From NCBI RefSeq assembly GCF_030581005.1, contig NZ_JAUQSX010000009.1, positions 221,530 to 285,529 on the forward strand: a stretch of 64,000 nucleotides of DNA. The letters are read 5' to 3'. The first letter of the stretch is position 1. Each line of letters opens with the position of its first letter. A program made the position numbers and the translations under genes. Below are positions 26,194 through 34,110 of the stretch, piece after piece. The notes beneath the pieces are model-generated. The model was not told the DNA's origin and did not search any database. It worked only from the letters and a program-made list of their open reading frames with translations. This DNA comes from Hymenobacter mellowenesis (GTDB taxonomy: Bacteria > Bacteroidota > Bacteroidia > Cytophagales > Hymenobacteraceae).

Positions 26194-26282
26194 TGTAGCG
26201 TGGACTCTGCGAGTCCGCGCGTGGAAGGATTTGAATAAAATACTAACCGGCCGATGCGCGGACTCGCAGAGTCCACGCTACA
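26194..26282. repeat. Family A double-hairpin repeat between tldE3 and tldD2
   Basis: Perfect 27-base arms (26194-26220 and 26256-26282) with the TGTAGCGTGGACTCTGCGAG core. It nearly fills the gap, ending four bases before the tldE copy 3 stop codon. Confidence 0.93.
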
Positions 26283-26285
26283 AGC

Positions 26286-27605
26286 CTAAACCGCGTCGGA
26301 CAAGCTGGTGAAGGTGAAATCCCGGATTTTGAGCGGCGGCACGAGGCTGCCGTTCAGGCGTACGGGCTTTCCCAGCGCCTCGAGGTTGTTGAGCATGATG
26401 ACCGGGCTTTCGTTGAAGCGGAAGTTTTTCACCGGGAACTTGATGACGCCGTTTTCGATGTAAAACGTCCCGTCGCGGGTAAGGCCGGTGTAGAGCAGCG
26501 TCTGCGGGTCGACGGCCCGAATGTAGTAGAGGCGCGTCACGAGAATGCCCTTAGCCGTGCCCTTGATGAGGTCGGCGGTGCTTTGGGTGCCGCCCTGCAT
26601 AATCCAGCCGCCGGGGGGCGGGATGTCGGGCACGCCCGATTTCTGGGCCCAGAAGCGGGAGGTGTAGAGGTTTTTCACGATGCCCTTTTCCACCCACGTC
26701 ACTTTCTGCTGCGGGCGGCCGTCGTTGGCAAAGGTTAGGTCGGGCACGTCGGGGTTGGTGGGGTCTGAGTAGATGGTCACCCGCTCGTCGAAGACCTTTT
26801 CGCCCTTCTTGTTGCCGCCGCCCTTCTTGCTGAGGAAGCTGCGGCCCTCGTCGGCATTGCGGGCATCCATGGCGCCCATCATGTTGTTGAGCAAATCAAT
26901 GGCCGCCGCCGGTTCCAGAATCACGGTGTACTTGCCCGGCTCGATGGCCTTCGCGCCCACCGACGAAGCCGCCTTATCGGCCGCCACGCGCGTGAGGCGA
27001 GCTGCGTCGAACTTCGCCAAATCGGTGTAATTGGCAATGGCGTAGCCCGAGCCGGTGCCGTCGGCCGTCCGCACGGTGATGGAAAAATCCACGCTGCTCA
27101 CCTGCTGGTAAGCCTCCAGCCCTTTAGAATTGCGCTTAGCTACGAAGCCCGCCGAGTCATTGAAGAAACCGGCGGAGCTCAGCTTCTTCTGCTCGCACAG
27201 CGCCATGCTGGCCCCAATCTGCTCGGCCCGGTAATCGGGCGTGATGGCAGCCGTGCGTGGGGCAAACGAGCCCGGCGAGGGCAGGTACGTCTGTGGCCCC
27301 AGCAGCGGCACATATTCCGGGCTTTCGGGGGCAAGCCGCGCAATTTCCTCCGCTCGCTGCACGCAGCGACGTAGCGAGGCTTCGTCAAATTCGTTGCAAG
27401 TGGCGGTGCCGCTGCGCTTGCCGAAGCGCGCCTGCACGGCCAGCGCCACGTTCTCGCTCGCGCCCGCCGTGCTGATGGAGTTGCGGGCCGAGCGCACGTT
27501 GCCGCCGGTGCTGCCGTTGAGCGTGGCCTCGCACTCATCGGCGGTGCTGAAGCTGAGGACTTTCTTGAGTATCGTTTGGGCTTCGTCTTTGGAGAGAATG
27601 GCCAT
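26286..27605 (-). CDS. TldE/PmbA-like protein, copy 3
   Basis: Third TldE-type subunit, 439 residues, a close sister of copy 2 (MAILSKDEAQTILKKVLSF, NVRSARNSISTAGAS). It is slightly shorter in the middle (after VILEPAAAIDLLNNMMG). No signal peptide, no HExxxH. The start at 27605 is preferred; the upstream in-frame stretch MLRCALHDVL is a translated family B palindrome. It follows tldD copy 3 in transcription order across that palindrome, and is presumed to be its partner. Confidence 0.9.
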   Translation of the reverse strand: MAILSKDEAQTILKKVLSFSTADECEATLNGSTGGNVRSARNSISTAGASENVALAVQARFGKRSGTATCNEFDEASLRRCVQRAEEIARLAPESPEYVPLLGPQTYLPSPGSFAPRTAAITPDYRAEQIGASMALCEQKKLSSAGFFNDSAGFVAKRNSKGLEAYQQVSSVDFSITVRTADGTGSGYAIANYTDLAKFDAARLTRVAADKAASSVGAKAIEPGKYTVILEPAAAIDLLNNMMGAMDARNADEGRSFLSKKGGGNKKGEKVFDERVTIYSDPTNPDVPDLTFANDGRPQQKVTWVEKGIVKNLYTSRFWAQKSGVPDIPPPGGWIMQGGTQSTADLIKGTAKGILVTRLYYIRAVDPQTLLYTGLTRDGTFYIENGVIKFPVKNFRFNESPVIMLNNLEALGKPVRLNGSLVPPLKIRDFTFTSLSDAV

Positions 27606-27638
27606 ATTTTCAAATGTGGAAATGCTGAAGGATTTCAG

Positions 27639-27750
27639 AACGTCATGCAGAGCGCAGCGAAGCATCTCGCTCGGGGCAGTTACTAAATCGTGGAAACATC
27701 AATAATTAGTAGTGGCACGCGAGATGCTTCGCTGCGCTCTGCATGACGTT
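27639..27750. repeat. Family B palindrome between tldD3 and tldE3
   Basis: Perfect 31-base arms (27639-27669 and 27720-27750) with the sub-type core GTCATGCAGAGCGCAGCGAA. The loop is 50 bases. It ends 14 bases before the tldD copy 3 stop codon. Confidence 0.95.
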
Positions 27751-27764
27751 TTAGGCATGTTCAA

Positions 27765-29417
27765 CTACCCAAGCTTGCGCGCTGTATTGATGACGTTCAC
27801 TCCATTAAACCGCGTGGTGGCCGAGCCGTGGCTCACGGCCGAAACCTGGCTGGGTTGGCCCTTACCGTCGAAGAAGGAGCCGAATAAGCGGTAGTCCGAT
27901 TCGTCGCAAATGGCGGCGCAGGAGTTCCAGAATTCCTGGGTGTTGGCCTGGTAGGCCACGTCCTCAATCATGCCGGCAATCTGGCCTTTCTCGATGGCGT
28001 AGAACACTTGGCCGCCAAACTGGAAGTTGTAGCGCTGCTGGTCTATGGAGTAGGAGCCGCGCCCGGCAATGTAGATGCCCTTGTCGACACCCTTAATCAT
28101 GTCATCGACACTCATTTTGGCCTTACCGGGCTGCAGGCTCACGTTGGGCATGCGCTGGAACTGCACCGAGTCCCAGGAATCGGCGTAGCAGCAGCCGTCT
28201 GATTCGGTCTGGCCGACGATGTGCGCCTGGTCGCGAATCTTCTCATAGTTCACCAGCACGCCGTCCTTAATGAGGTCCCAGCGCTTGGTTTTCACACCCT
28301 CGTCATCGTAGCCCACGGCACCCAGCGAGCCGGGCTGCAGCTTGTCGGCCACGATGTTCACCAGTTTCGAGCCGTAAGGAATTTGCTTGGCCTTCCACTC
28401 CAACGTCGCAAACGAAGTGCCCGCGTAGTTGGCTTCATAGCCCAGCACGCGGTCGAGCTCCAGCGGGTGGCCTACGCTCTCGTGGATGGTGAGGCCCAGG
28501 TGGTTGGGGTCGAGCACGAGGTCGTACTTGCCGGCCGTTACGGACTTCGCGGTCAGCTTTTCCTTCACCTGCCGGGCGGCCAGGGCGGCATCCTCCAGCA
28601 TGTCGTAGGAGTTGCGGTAGCCAATGAGGCCGGTGCCCGCGGCCCCCGGAATCTTGTCGGCGGCCTGGGGCGTGAGGTACTCGTAGCCCAGGCCCATCGG
28701 CGCGCTCAGGGCATCGCGCGAGCGGAACTTGCCGCTGGCTCTATCGATGCCCGTGACCGAAAACGTAGGCCAGATGCGGTGCACGTCCTGGTCGATGTAG
28801 GAGCCTTCGGTGCTGGCGAAGTACTTCTGCTCATTGATTTGGAAGAGCGAGGAATTGACGAAGCTCGCGCCGTTGTCGGTGGCTTTCGCGTTGGCGGCCA
28901 GCAGCAACTCCACCTTTTGCGCCACCGGCACTTCGAAGGCATTTTGCTTGATGGGCGTCTTCCAGGTGACTTCGCCGTAGCCGCGTTGCGGGGCCAGTTG
29001 CACCTTCTCCTTCTGTACTTTCGAGTTGGCTTTAGCAATGGCCACGGCCAGCTGGGCGGCTTTGGCCAGGCCGGCTTCGGTCACCACGTTGGTGGCGGCG
29101 AAGCCCCAGGTGCCGTTGGCCAGCACCCGCACGCCGCCGCCGAAGCTCTCGCCGCTGGCGATGTTCTGCACCTGCTTTTCGCGGGTGAAGATGCTTTGAT
29201 TGAGGTAGCGGCCGATGCGTACGTCGGCGTAGCTGGCCCCGGCGGCTTTGGCGGCGTTCAGGGCCGCGTCGGCTAGGCGCTTTTTCTGGGCGGGGTCGAG
29301 GCCGGGCTCCAGCAGGCGGGCGGCGTCGACGGGCGTGCCGCCGAGGCTGGGGAAATGGGGCAGGAACAGGGCCCCGGCCGCCAGGCCGGACAGTCCCACA
29401 AAATCGCGTCGTTTCAA
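27765..29417 (-). CDS. TldD-like metalloprotease with Tat-type signal, copy 3
   Basis: Third TldD-type catalytic subunit, 550 residues, first in the six-gene array. The start codon is TTG at 29417 where the two paralogues have ATG in the aligned position; the encoded KRRDFVGLSGLAAGALFLPH is otherwise the same twin-arginine signal, so this start is well supported. Zinc motif HESVGH at 312-317; late loop FDGKGQ without Cys; Cys pair EFWNSCAAICDESDYR. A promoter for the array should lie in 29418-29590, but no clear -33/-7 pair was identified. A weak start may lower its expression relative to the other copies. Confidence 0.9.
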   Translation of the reverse strand: MKRRDFVGLSGLAAGALFLPHFPSLGGTPVDAARLLEPGLDPAQKKRLADAALNAAKAAGASYADVRIGRYLNQSIFTREKQVQNIASGESFGGGVRVLANGTWGFAATNVVTEAGLAKAAQLAVAIAKANSKVQKEKVQLAPQRGYGEVTWKTPIKQNAFEVPVAQKVELLLAANAKATDNGASFVNSSLFQINEQKYFASTEGSYIDQDVHRIWPTFSVTGIDRASGKFRSRDALSAPMGLGYEYLTPQAADKIPGAAGTGLIGYRNSYDMLEDAALAARQVKEKLTAKSVTAGKYDLVLDPNHLGLTIHESVGHPLELDRVLGYEANYAGTSFATLEWKAKQIPYGSKLVNIVADKLQPGSLGAVGYDDEGVKTKRWDLIKDGVLVNYEKIRDQAHIVGQTESDGCCYADSWDSVQFQRMPNVSLQPGKAKMSVDDMIKGVDKGIYIAGRGSYSIDQQRYNFQFGGQVFYAIEKGQIAGMIEDVAYQANTQEFWNSCAAICDESDYRLFGSFFDGKGQPSQVSAVSHGSATTRFNGVNVINTARKLG

Positions 29418-29593
29418 AGCAGCGTAGTTATTTTAGAATAGGGACAGCAGATTCGTAAAGATGGGTACAAATCTTAATGAAAAAGACCAGCTGTTGCGGC
29501 CGGCGTTGCGCTATTGATTAAAAAAGTCTGTTTTGTTCGATATTATTGGTCGCTAAGGCCGCTTTCAACCTAAACACCGGCGCGGAAGCTCAC

Positions 29594-29626
29594 CAAAAAG
29601 CCCCGAATCTTCTCAGACTCGGGGCT
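29594..29626 (-). terminator. Rho-independent terminator of the PAP2 gene
   Basis: On the minus strand, AGCCCCGA pairs with TCGGGGCT around a 12-base loop and is followed by a run of five T residues. It lies 23 bases beyond the stop codon of the phosphatase gene and insulates the tld array downstream. Confidence 0.88.
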
Positions 29627-29648
29627 GTGTTTAATGGGGAAGCGGCGC

Positions 29649-30455
29649 CTATTTCGTGGGCCGCCATGTAAGGGTCATGCCCGATGCGCCGCTGCCAAAA
29701 TAGGCGGGCGCCATGCTAATGTCGCGCCCGATGGACTTGCGACCCCAGCGGTTGCGGTGGCTCAGGTAGGCCAAGTGAGCCGATAGGATGCCGAAGCCCG
29801 CCCCGGCTACCACGTCGGACTGCCAGTGCTTGTCGTTAATCATGCGCAGGGCGGCCACGCTGGTGGCAATGGTGTAGGCGCCCACGCCGTACCACTGGCT
29901 CTTGTCGCGAAACTCGGTGTGCACGATGCTGGCCGCCAGAAATGCCTGCGCCGTGTGGCCCGACGGAAACGACAGGTTATCAGCCCCATTGGGGCGGGTT
30001 TCGTTGGCAAGGTATTTCACGGCGAAGGTGCTGGCCAGCATAATGGCCTCGCCTTTGAGAATGATGAGCACCGTGTTGATGCGGTCGTTGCGCGATTCGA
30101 CACCGGCCAGCGCCACGGCGCCCAGCTCCAGGTAGGGCAGAAAAATGAATGTGTTATCCAGGTTGGTGCTCACCGGCCGGAACTGCTTCTGTACAAACGT
30201 GCGGGCGTCGCGGTTGATGCCCGCATTGCCCTGCGCCGTGATGGCCCCGTAGGTTATCATCACGGTCGGAATGGCCACGGCTTTGAAAAGCTTGCTTTTG
30301 AAAAACGGCTTGCTGCCGGGCGTAGAAACGCCGCCGGGATTGGCGTATTTTTTGGTCGTGTCAGTAGGGGCGGGGTTAACCTGGGCCCGTGCCGGATGGA
30401 CGGCCCCGAACAGCAGCATAGCGGCAGCGAAACGGGTGATTAGAAAGGAACGCAT
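29649..30455 (-). CDS. PAP2-family phosphatase, periplasmic
   Basis: Membrane-associated phosphatidic acid phosphatase-type enzyme, 268 residues, with a signal peptide (to PARAQ, about residue 25). The three PAP2 motifs are complete: KYLANETRP (KxxxxxxRP), FPSGHT (PSGH) and RMINDKHWQSDVVAG (SRxxxxxHxxxD type, with the catalytic His). Hydrophobic helices between the motifs agree with the family. It would remove phosphate from lipid phosphates or undecaprenyl pyrophosphate; which one cannot be told from sequence. Monocistronic, with its own terminator downstream. Confidence 0.9.
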   Translation of the reverse strand: MRSFLITRFAAAMLLFGAVHPARAQVNPAPTDTTKKYANPGGVSTPGSKPFFKSKLFKAVAIPTVMITYGAITAQGNAGINRDARTFVQKQFRPVSTNLDNTFIFLPYLELGAVALAGVESRNDRINTVLIILKGEAIMLASTFAVKYLANETRPNGADNLSFPSGHTAQAFLAASIVHTEFRDKSQWYGVGAYTIATSVAALRMINDKHWQSDVVAGAGFGILSAHLAYLSHRNRWGRKSIGRDISMAPAYFGSGASGMTLTWRPTK

Positions 30456-30636
30456 GAAATAGAAAATTGGGGGTAAGCAGGGGAAGAGCTTATTACTACG
30501 GGCTTGGTAACATAAACGTAATAGTCGATTCTGAGGAAAATCTTAAGTCTTTGAACAGGCGCTAATTATTATATGAAAAATCCCCGCTCAGATGTCGAGG
30601 TCTTTGAATTCTGTGCGAAATCTGTTGATTCTGTGG

Positions 30637-31140
30637 CTATTCCCAGCCGCCACCCAGCGCCCGCACCAAGGCCACGCCCGCGTCCAGCAGGTTGCTTTGA
30701 GCCTGTGTCAGCAGGGGCGCGGCGTCTAGGGTCTGGCGGTCGGCGTCCACCCTTCGAAATAGGTGATGAGGCCGGTGCGATACCGCTCCTTGGTGAGGGG
30801 GCTGGCCAGGCGGGCGGCGCGATGCTGCTCCGGATGCGGCCCCACATATCAACCTCGTTGCTGGCAATAATGGGAATGTATTGCTTGCGACTGCACCACC
30901 CCAAGGTTGCTGGACGCCACCGGAAACAGCAGCGGCCGCCGCGCCAACAGCCGCGAGCGGTATACCTGCAGGTCCACCGTCACGCGCGGCGCGCGGTGGG
31001 AGCTTGCCACGCGCACGTTGGCGCGGGCGCTTTCCACGCGGGCCACTGCGGCCTGCAGACTGAAATTTTGAGCCGTGGCTTGTTGCTCCAGCGTGTTCAG
31101 GCCGGCATCGTTGAAGAGCTCCACGAGTTGCCGGGCGCGG
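30637..31140 (-). pseudogene. Decayed NodT/OprM-type efflux outer-membrane lipoprotein
   Basis: Pieces of an RND outer-membrane factor are scattered over different minus-strand frames. ELFNDAGLNTLEQQATAQNF and ARVESARANVRVA (31030-31125) match the N-terminal helical region; a middle piece reads EVDMWGRIRSS (near 30830-30860); the C-terminus LLDAGVALVRALGGGWE ends in a stop at 30637. A functional protein would need about 450-480 residues; only about 170 codons remain, with frameshifts and at least one large internal deletion. No intact pump genes adjoin it. It is a relict of a former efflux operon; the intact version in this window is at 51188-52636. Confidence 0.72.
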
Positions 31141-31332
31141 GCGGGTTGTCGACGGTGGGCGGCGTGCTACTGGCCACGGCGGCCGGCGGCCGTAGCTCCG
31201 GCCGGCCTCCCCGCCCCGATGAACCGAAATCAGCCACCTTTGGCGGAAAAAGGCAGCCTGGCGCCGTATTTGACGTATAGCGCCGTTCGGGGCCGCACCA
31301 ATGTCCCGCCGCGCGTCCTGCGCTTTTGAATT

Positions 31333-31821
31333 ATGCTTATGCGGACCCTTCGGCTTTACTGTGCCGCCAGCTTGCTGGGCTTGGCCTCGGCTTGGCCGGC
31401 GCATGCCCAGTCGTCGGCGGCCAACAACGACGGCTTCCGGCGTCGCAACGGCCAGATGGAAGTGGTGCGCAACGGCCAGGCCCGGCCCATGACCCGCGAC
31501 GCCCACCTGCCCACCGGTGCTACCGTCACCAAAGACGGCTTCGTGGTGAGCCCCACCGGCGAGCGCACCGAGCTGCGCGAGGGCCAGGGCTGCGACCTGC
31601 GCGGCCGCCCCGTGGCCGTGCGCACCGCGTCCAATGGCCAACTGGCCCTGGCTACCCCCAGCGGTGGGGCCCGGGTGGCTTCCCGGCCGGTTCCCTCGCG
31701 CTCGGTGCTCGACGCCTTGTTTGGCGATGACGACGAAGGCCGGGGCTATAAAATCAAAAAAGCAAAAAAGAAACACGGCAAAGGCAAAGGGCACGGCCGT
31801 TGGAAAGGGGAAGACGACTGA
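31333..31821 (+). CDS. Secreted DUF6799-like protein
   Basis: Small exported protein of 162 residues. A signal peptide (to AHAQ, about residue 26) precedes about 70 residues with two short repeats of the type RNGQMEVVRNGQ, TKDGFVVSPTGERTELREGQ, the pattern of the DUF6799 family seen in Hymenobacter and relatives. The C-terminus is very lysine-rich (KIKKAKKKHGKGKGHGRWKG), suggesting binding to an anionic surface or polymer. Start at 31333; ATG at 31339 is equally possible. Function unknown. It precedes the WG-repeat gene by 49 bases on the same strand. Confidence 0.75.
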   Translation: MLMRTLRLYCAASLLGLASAWPAHAQSSAANNDGFRRRNGQMEVVRNGQARPMTRDAHLPTGATVTKDGFVVSPTGERTELREGQGCDLRGRPVAVRTASNGQLALATPSGGARVASRPVPSRSVLDALFGDDDEGRGYKIKKAKKKHGKGKGHGRWKGEDD

Positions 31822-31870
31822 GTGCGGGCCGTTGTCGCCGCTGCCCCATTTCAGTGCTTGTTTTCATTCC

Positions 31871-33874
31871 ATGGTTCACCATTTTCTAGCTGCTCCTTTT
31901 GATGATGCCGCCCGTGCCGCCCAGTTCGAGGCCGTGCGCGACACCCTGCAAGCCGATGCCGCCACCGACACCCTGCTGCTCGGCAATCTTGTGCTCGAGG
32001 ACGGGGCCGCCTCCATCCACGCTTTGGTGGTGCGCCCGCACAGCCTCACGCTGCTGGTGCTGGTGCCCGGCGGCGGCAGCCTGAGCGTGCCCGAGCTGGG
32101 CTACGGCCGCTGGCAGCTGGCCGGTACCCCGTTGCCGGTGGCCGAAGAATTCGATAACCCGTTTGAGCAGTTTGCCCAGCAGAAAAAGGCCGTGGCCGAT
32201 TGGCTGCGCCCCCGCTTCCGACCCGAGCAGGTAAACCTGGAGTGCGTTTCCGGCGTGGTGCTGTTTGCCGCGCCCATCGATTCGGCGCCCAACGTGGCCG
32301 CCGCGCTCAGCACCGCCCCGGCCGGCTTTAAGTTGGTCGACCGCCCCGCTGCCCTGCCGCGCGTGCTCGACCAGCTGGCCACCCCCGAAATCAGCCTCAG
32401 CCCGGCCGACCTGGCCGACTGGACCGCCGAATGGGCCGCCTTCGCCGCCGCTCCGGCAACAGCCGGCCCGGATGATGAGCCGGCCGCGCGTCCGGCCCCG
32501 ACGCCTGCCGGTGCTGCCGCGCAGCCTTCCGAAGCCCCCGGCTTTCTGGCCCAAAAAGCCCGCGCCCTGTGGGGCTGGCTGGGTGCCGCCGACATCCCCG
32601 ACGACGACCCGGCCTACGGCGCCGACCCCACCGGCGCCGCCGCCCGCCGCGACCAAAAACAGCACCTCGAACAGCTGCGCCAGCAAATGCAGGCCGACAT
32701 GGCCGCCCAGCTCAGCGCCCTAGAAGCCCGCGAAGCTGAGCGCGAGCGTAGCATTGCCCAACTCAAAGCCGAGCTGGCCCAGGCCCCGCCCGTGGCCGCC
32801 GAGGCCACCGCGCTGGTTTCGCGCCTCTCCGCCGAAACCCGCGAGAAAGCCGCCCTCGAAGCCGAGATGCAGGCTTCACGCGCCGAATCGGCCGCCCGCA
32901 ACCAGGAGCTGGACGCCAAAATCCAGCAGCTCAGCCAGCTCATTGAGCGGCTCAGCACGCAGCCGCCAACCGCTGCTGCCAGCGTCCCCGTGACGCCTCC
33001 GAAGCCCGTGGTGCCGGTCAGGCCTGCGGCACCGGCCACCGCCTCGCCAATCCCGGACTTTTCCGCGCCAGCCTCGTCGGCACCCGTGCCGACCTGGTCA
33101 GCGCCCGCTTCGGCGCGTCGGGCGTTTGCCGCGCTTCAAGCCAGCTTGCGCACCCTGACCGGGCCCTGGCTCGGCCAATTGCGGGCCCGGCGCTTGCGCG
33201 TGCCAAAGGTGCCCGTGCTGGCGGGCGGTGTGGCAGTACTGGCTCTGGGAGCCTGGGGCCTGAGCCATCTGGGCGGCAGCCCACCGGTGCCGCACCAGGA
33301 AAACGGCCGTTGGGGCTTTGCCGATGCCAACGGCCAGCTCGTGATTCCGGCGCAGTTCACGGCGGCCGAGCCGTTCAAAGAAGGCCGGGCCGTGGTGGCC
33401 AAAGACGGTGCCTACGGGGCCGTAGACGAGGATGGCAAAGAGGTGATTGCGCCCGCCTACGACGCCATGAACCCTTATGCCGGGGGCTATGCCCGCGTGC
33501 GGGTAGGCGATGCTTACACGTTTATCAACGAGCAAGGCGAGGAGTTTGATACCTATTACTTCAATGCCCGCGACTTCGCGGAAAGCCACGCCGCCGTGCT
33601 CGACCACCGCGGCTGGTACTACCTCAGCGGCCCCGAGGCGCCCGTGAAGCCGGTGATTTTTAAGGAAGCGTATTCTTTTTCCGGCGGTCTGGCCCGGGTG
33701 AAACTGTCAGACGGCTTTACTTACATCACCCCCGACTACCTCGACGAGCCTGAAGCAGGCACCAAGCCCTTCGGCCGCTACCAGCAAGCCTCCGATTTTG
33801 CCGATGGCAAGGCCCGCGTGATGCAGGGCGGCCGTCGCTTCGAGATTGACAAGCAGGGAGAAGAGGTGAAATAG
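31871..33874 (+). CDS. NERD-like / coiled-coil / transmembrane / WG-repeat protein
   Basis: Four-part membrane protein of 667 residues. Residues 1-120 resemble a NERD nuclease-related domain (strand pattern around SIHALVVRPHSLTLLVLV, and NPFEQFAQQKKAVADWL), but the usual catalytic Asp and ExK are not at the expected places. Residues about 262-366 are a long charged coiled coil; about 368-440 is Pro/Ala-rich; 446-465 is a single membrane helix (VPVLAGGVAVLALGAWGLS). Residues 476-667 are WG beta-propeller-like repeats (NGRWGFADANGQLVIPAQF). Topology suggests cytoplasmic N-terminus and external WG repeats. The start at 31871 is chosen because the frame upstream overlaps the preceding gene. Function unknown. 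Confidence 0.75.
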   Translation: MVHHFLAAPFDDAARAAQFEAVRDTLQADAATDTLLLGNLVLEDGAASIHALVVRPHSLTLLVLVPGGGSLSVPELGYGRWQLAGTPLPVAEEFDNPFEQFAQQKKAVADWLRPRFRPEQVNLECVSGVVLFAAPIDSAPNVAAALSTAPAGFKLVDRPAALPRVLDQLATPEISLSPADLADWTAEWAAFAAAPATAGPDDEPAARPAPTPAGAAAQPSEAPGFLAQKARALWGWLGAADIPDDDPAYGADPTGAAARRDQKQHLEQLRQQMQADMAAQLSALEAREAERERSIAQLKAELAQAPPVAAEATALVSRLSAETREKAALEAEMQASRAESAARNQELDAKIQQLSQLIERLSTQPPTAAASVPVTPPKPVVPVRPAAPATASPIPDFSAPASSAPVPTWSAPASARRAFAALQASLRTLTGPWLGQLRARRLRVPKVPVLAGGVAVLALGAWGLSHLGGSPPVPHQENGRWGFADANGQLVIPAQFTAAEPFKEGRAVVAKDGAYGAVDEDGKEVIAPAYDAMNPYAGGYARVRVGDAYTFINEQGEEFDTYYFNARDFAESHAAVLDHRGWYYLSGPEAPVKPVIFKEAYSFSGGLARVKLSDGFTYITPDYLDEPEAGTKPFGRYQQASDFADGKARVMQGGRRFEIDKQGEEVK

Positions 33875-34008
33875 CTTCTTGTGCTTAGAGGCCCGTGCGG
33901 TGCCAGGCACCGGGCAAATGGTGGGGGCGAATGTGAACAAATAAAATCCGTTTACTGGGTTCTGCGGCGGTTTGGCTACTTTGCAAACTGCTTCCACAAC
34001 CTTGCCGG

Positions 34009-34037
34009 TTGCGCGAGGCGCGGTTGAAATATTTTTG
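34009..34037 (+). promoter_or_regulatory. Likely promoter of the pyrimidine degradation cluster
   Basis: TTG at 34009-34011 and TATTTTTG at 34030-34037, separated by 18 bases, match the Bacteroidota -33/-7 pair (TTG and TAnnTTTG). The start of transcription would lie near 34042, about 70 bases before the first gene of the pathway. Confidence 0.55.
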
Positions 34038-34110
34038 CCGGAAACGATTGCGGCGCTGTTTCATTTCCCGCAAAACCCTTAGCTTGCACCCCGCTTAACA
34101 TTAAGGTAAC

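Noticed and set aside
19879..29417. Tld array considered as a RiPP biosynthesis cluster
   Set aside because: No precursor peptide, YcaO, radical-SAM or dedicated exporter gene was found in the surrounding region.
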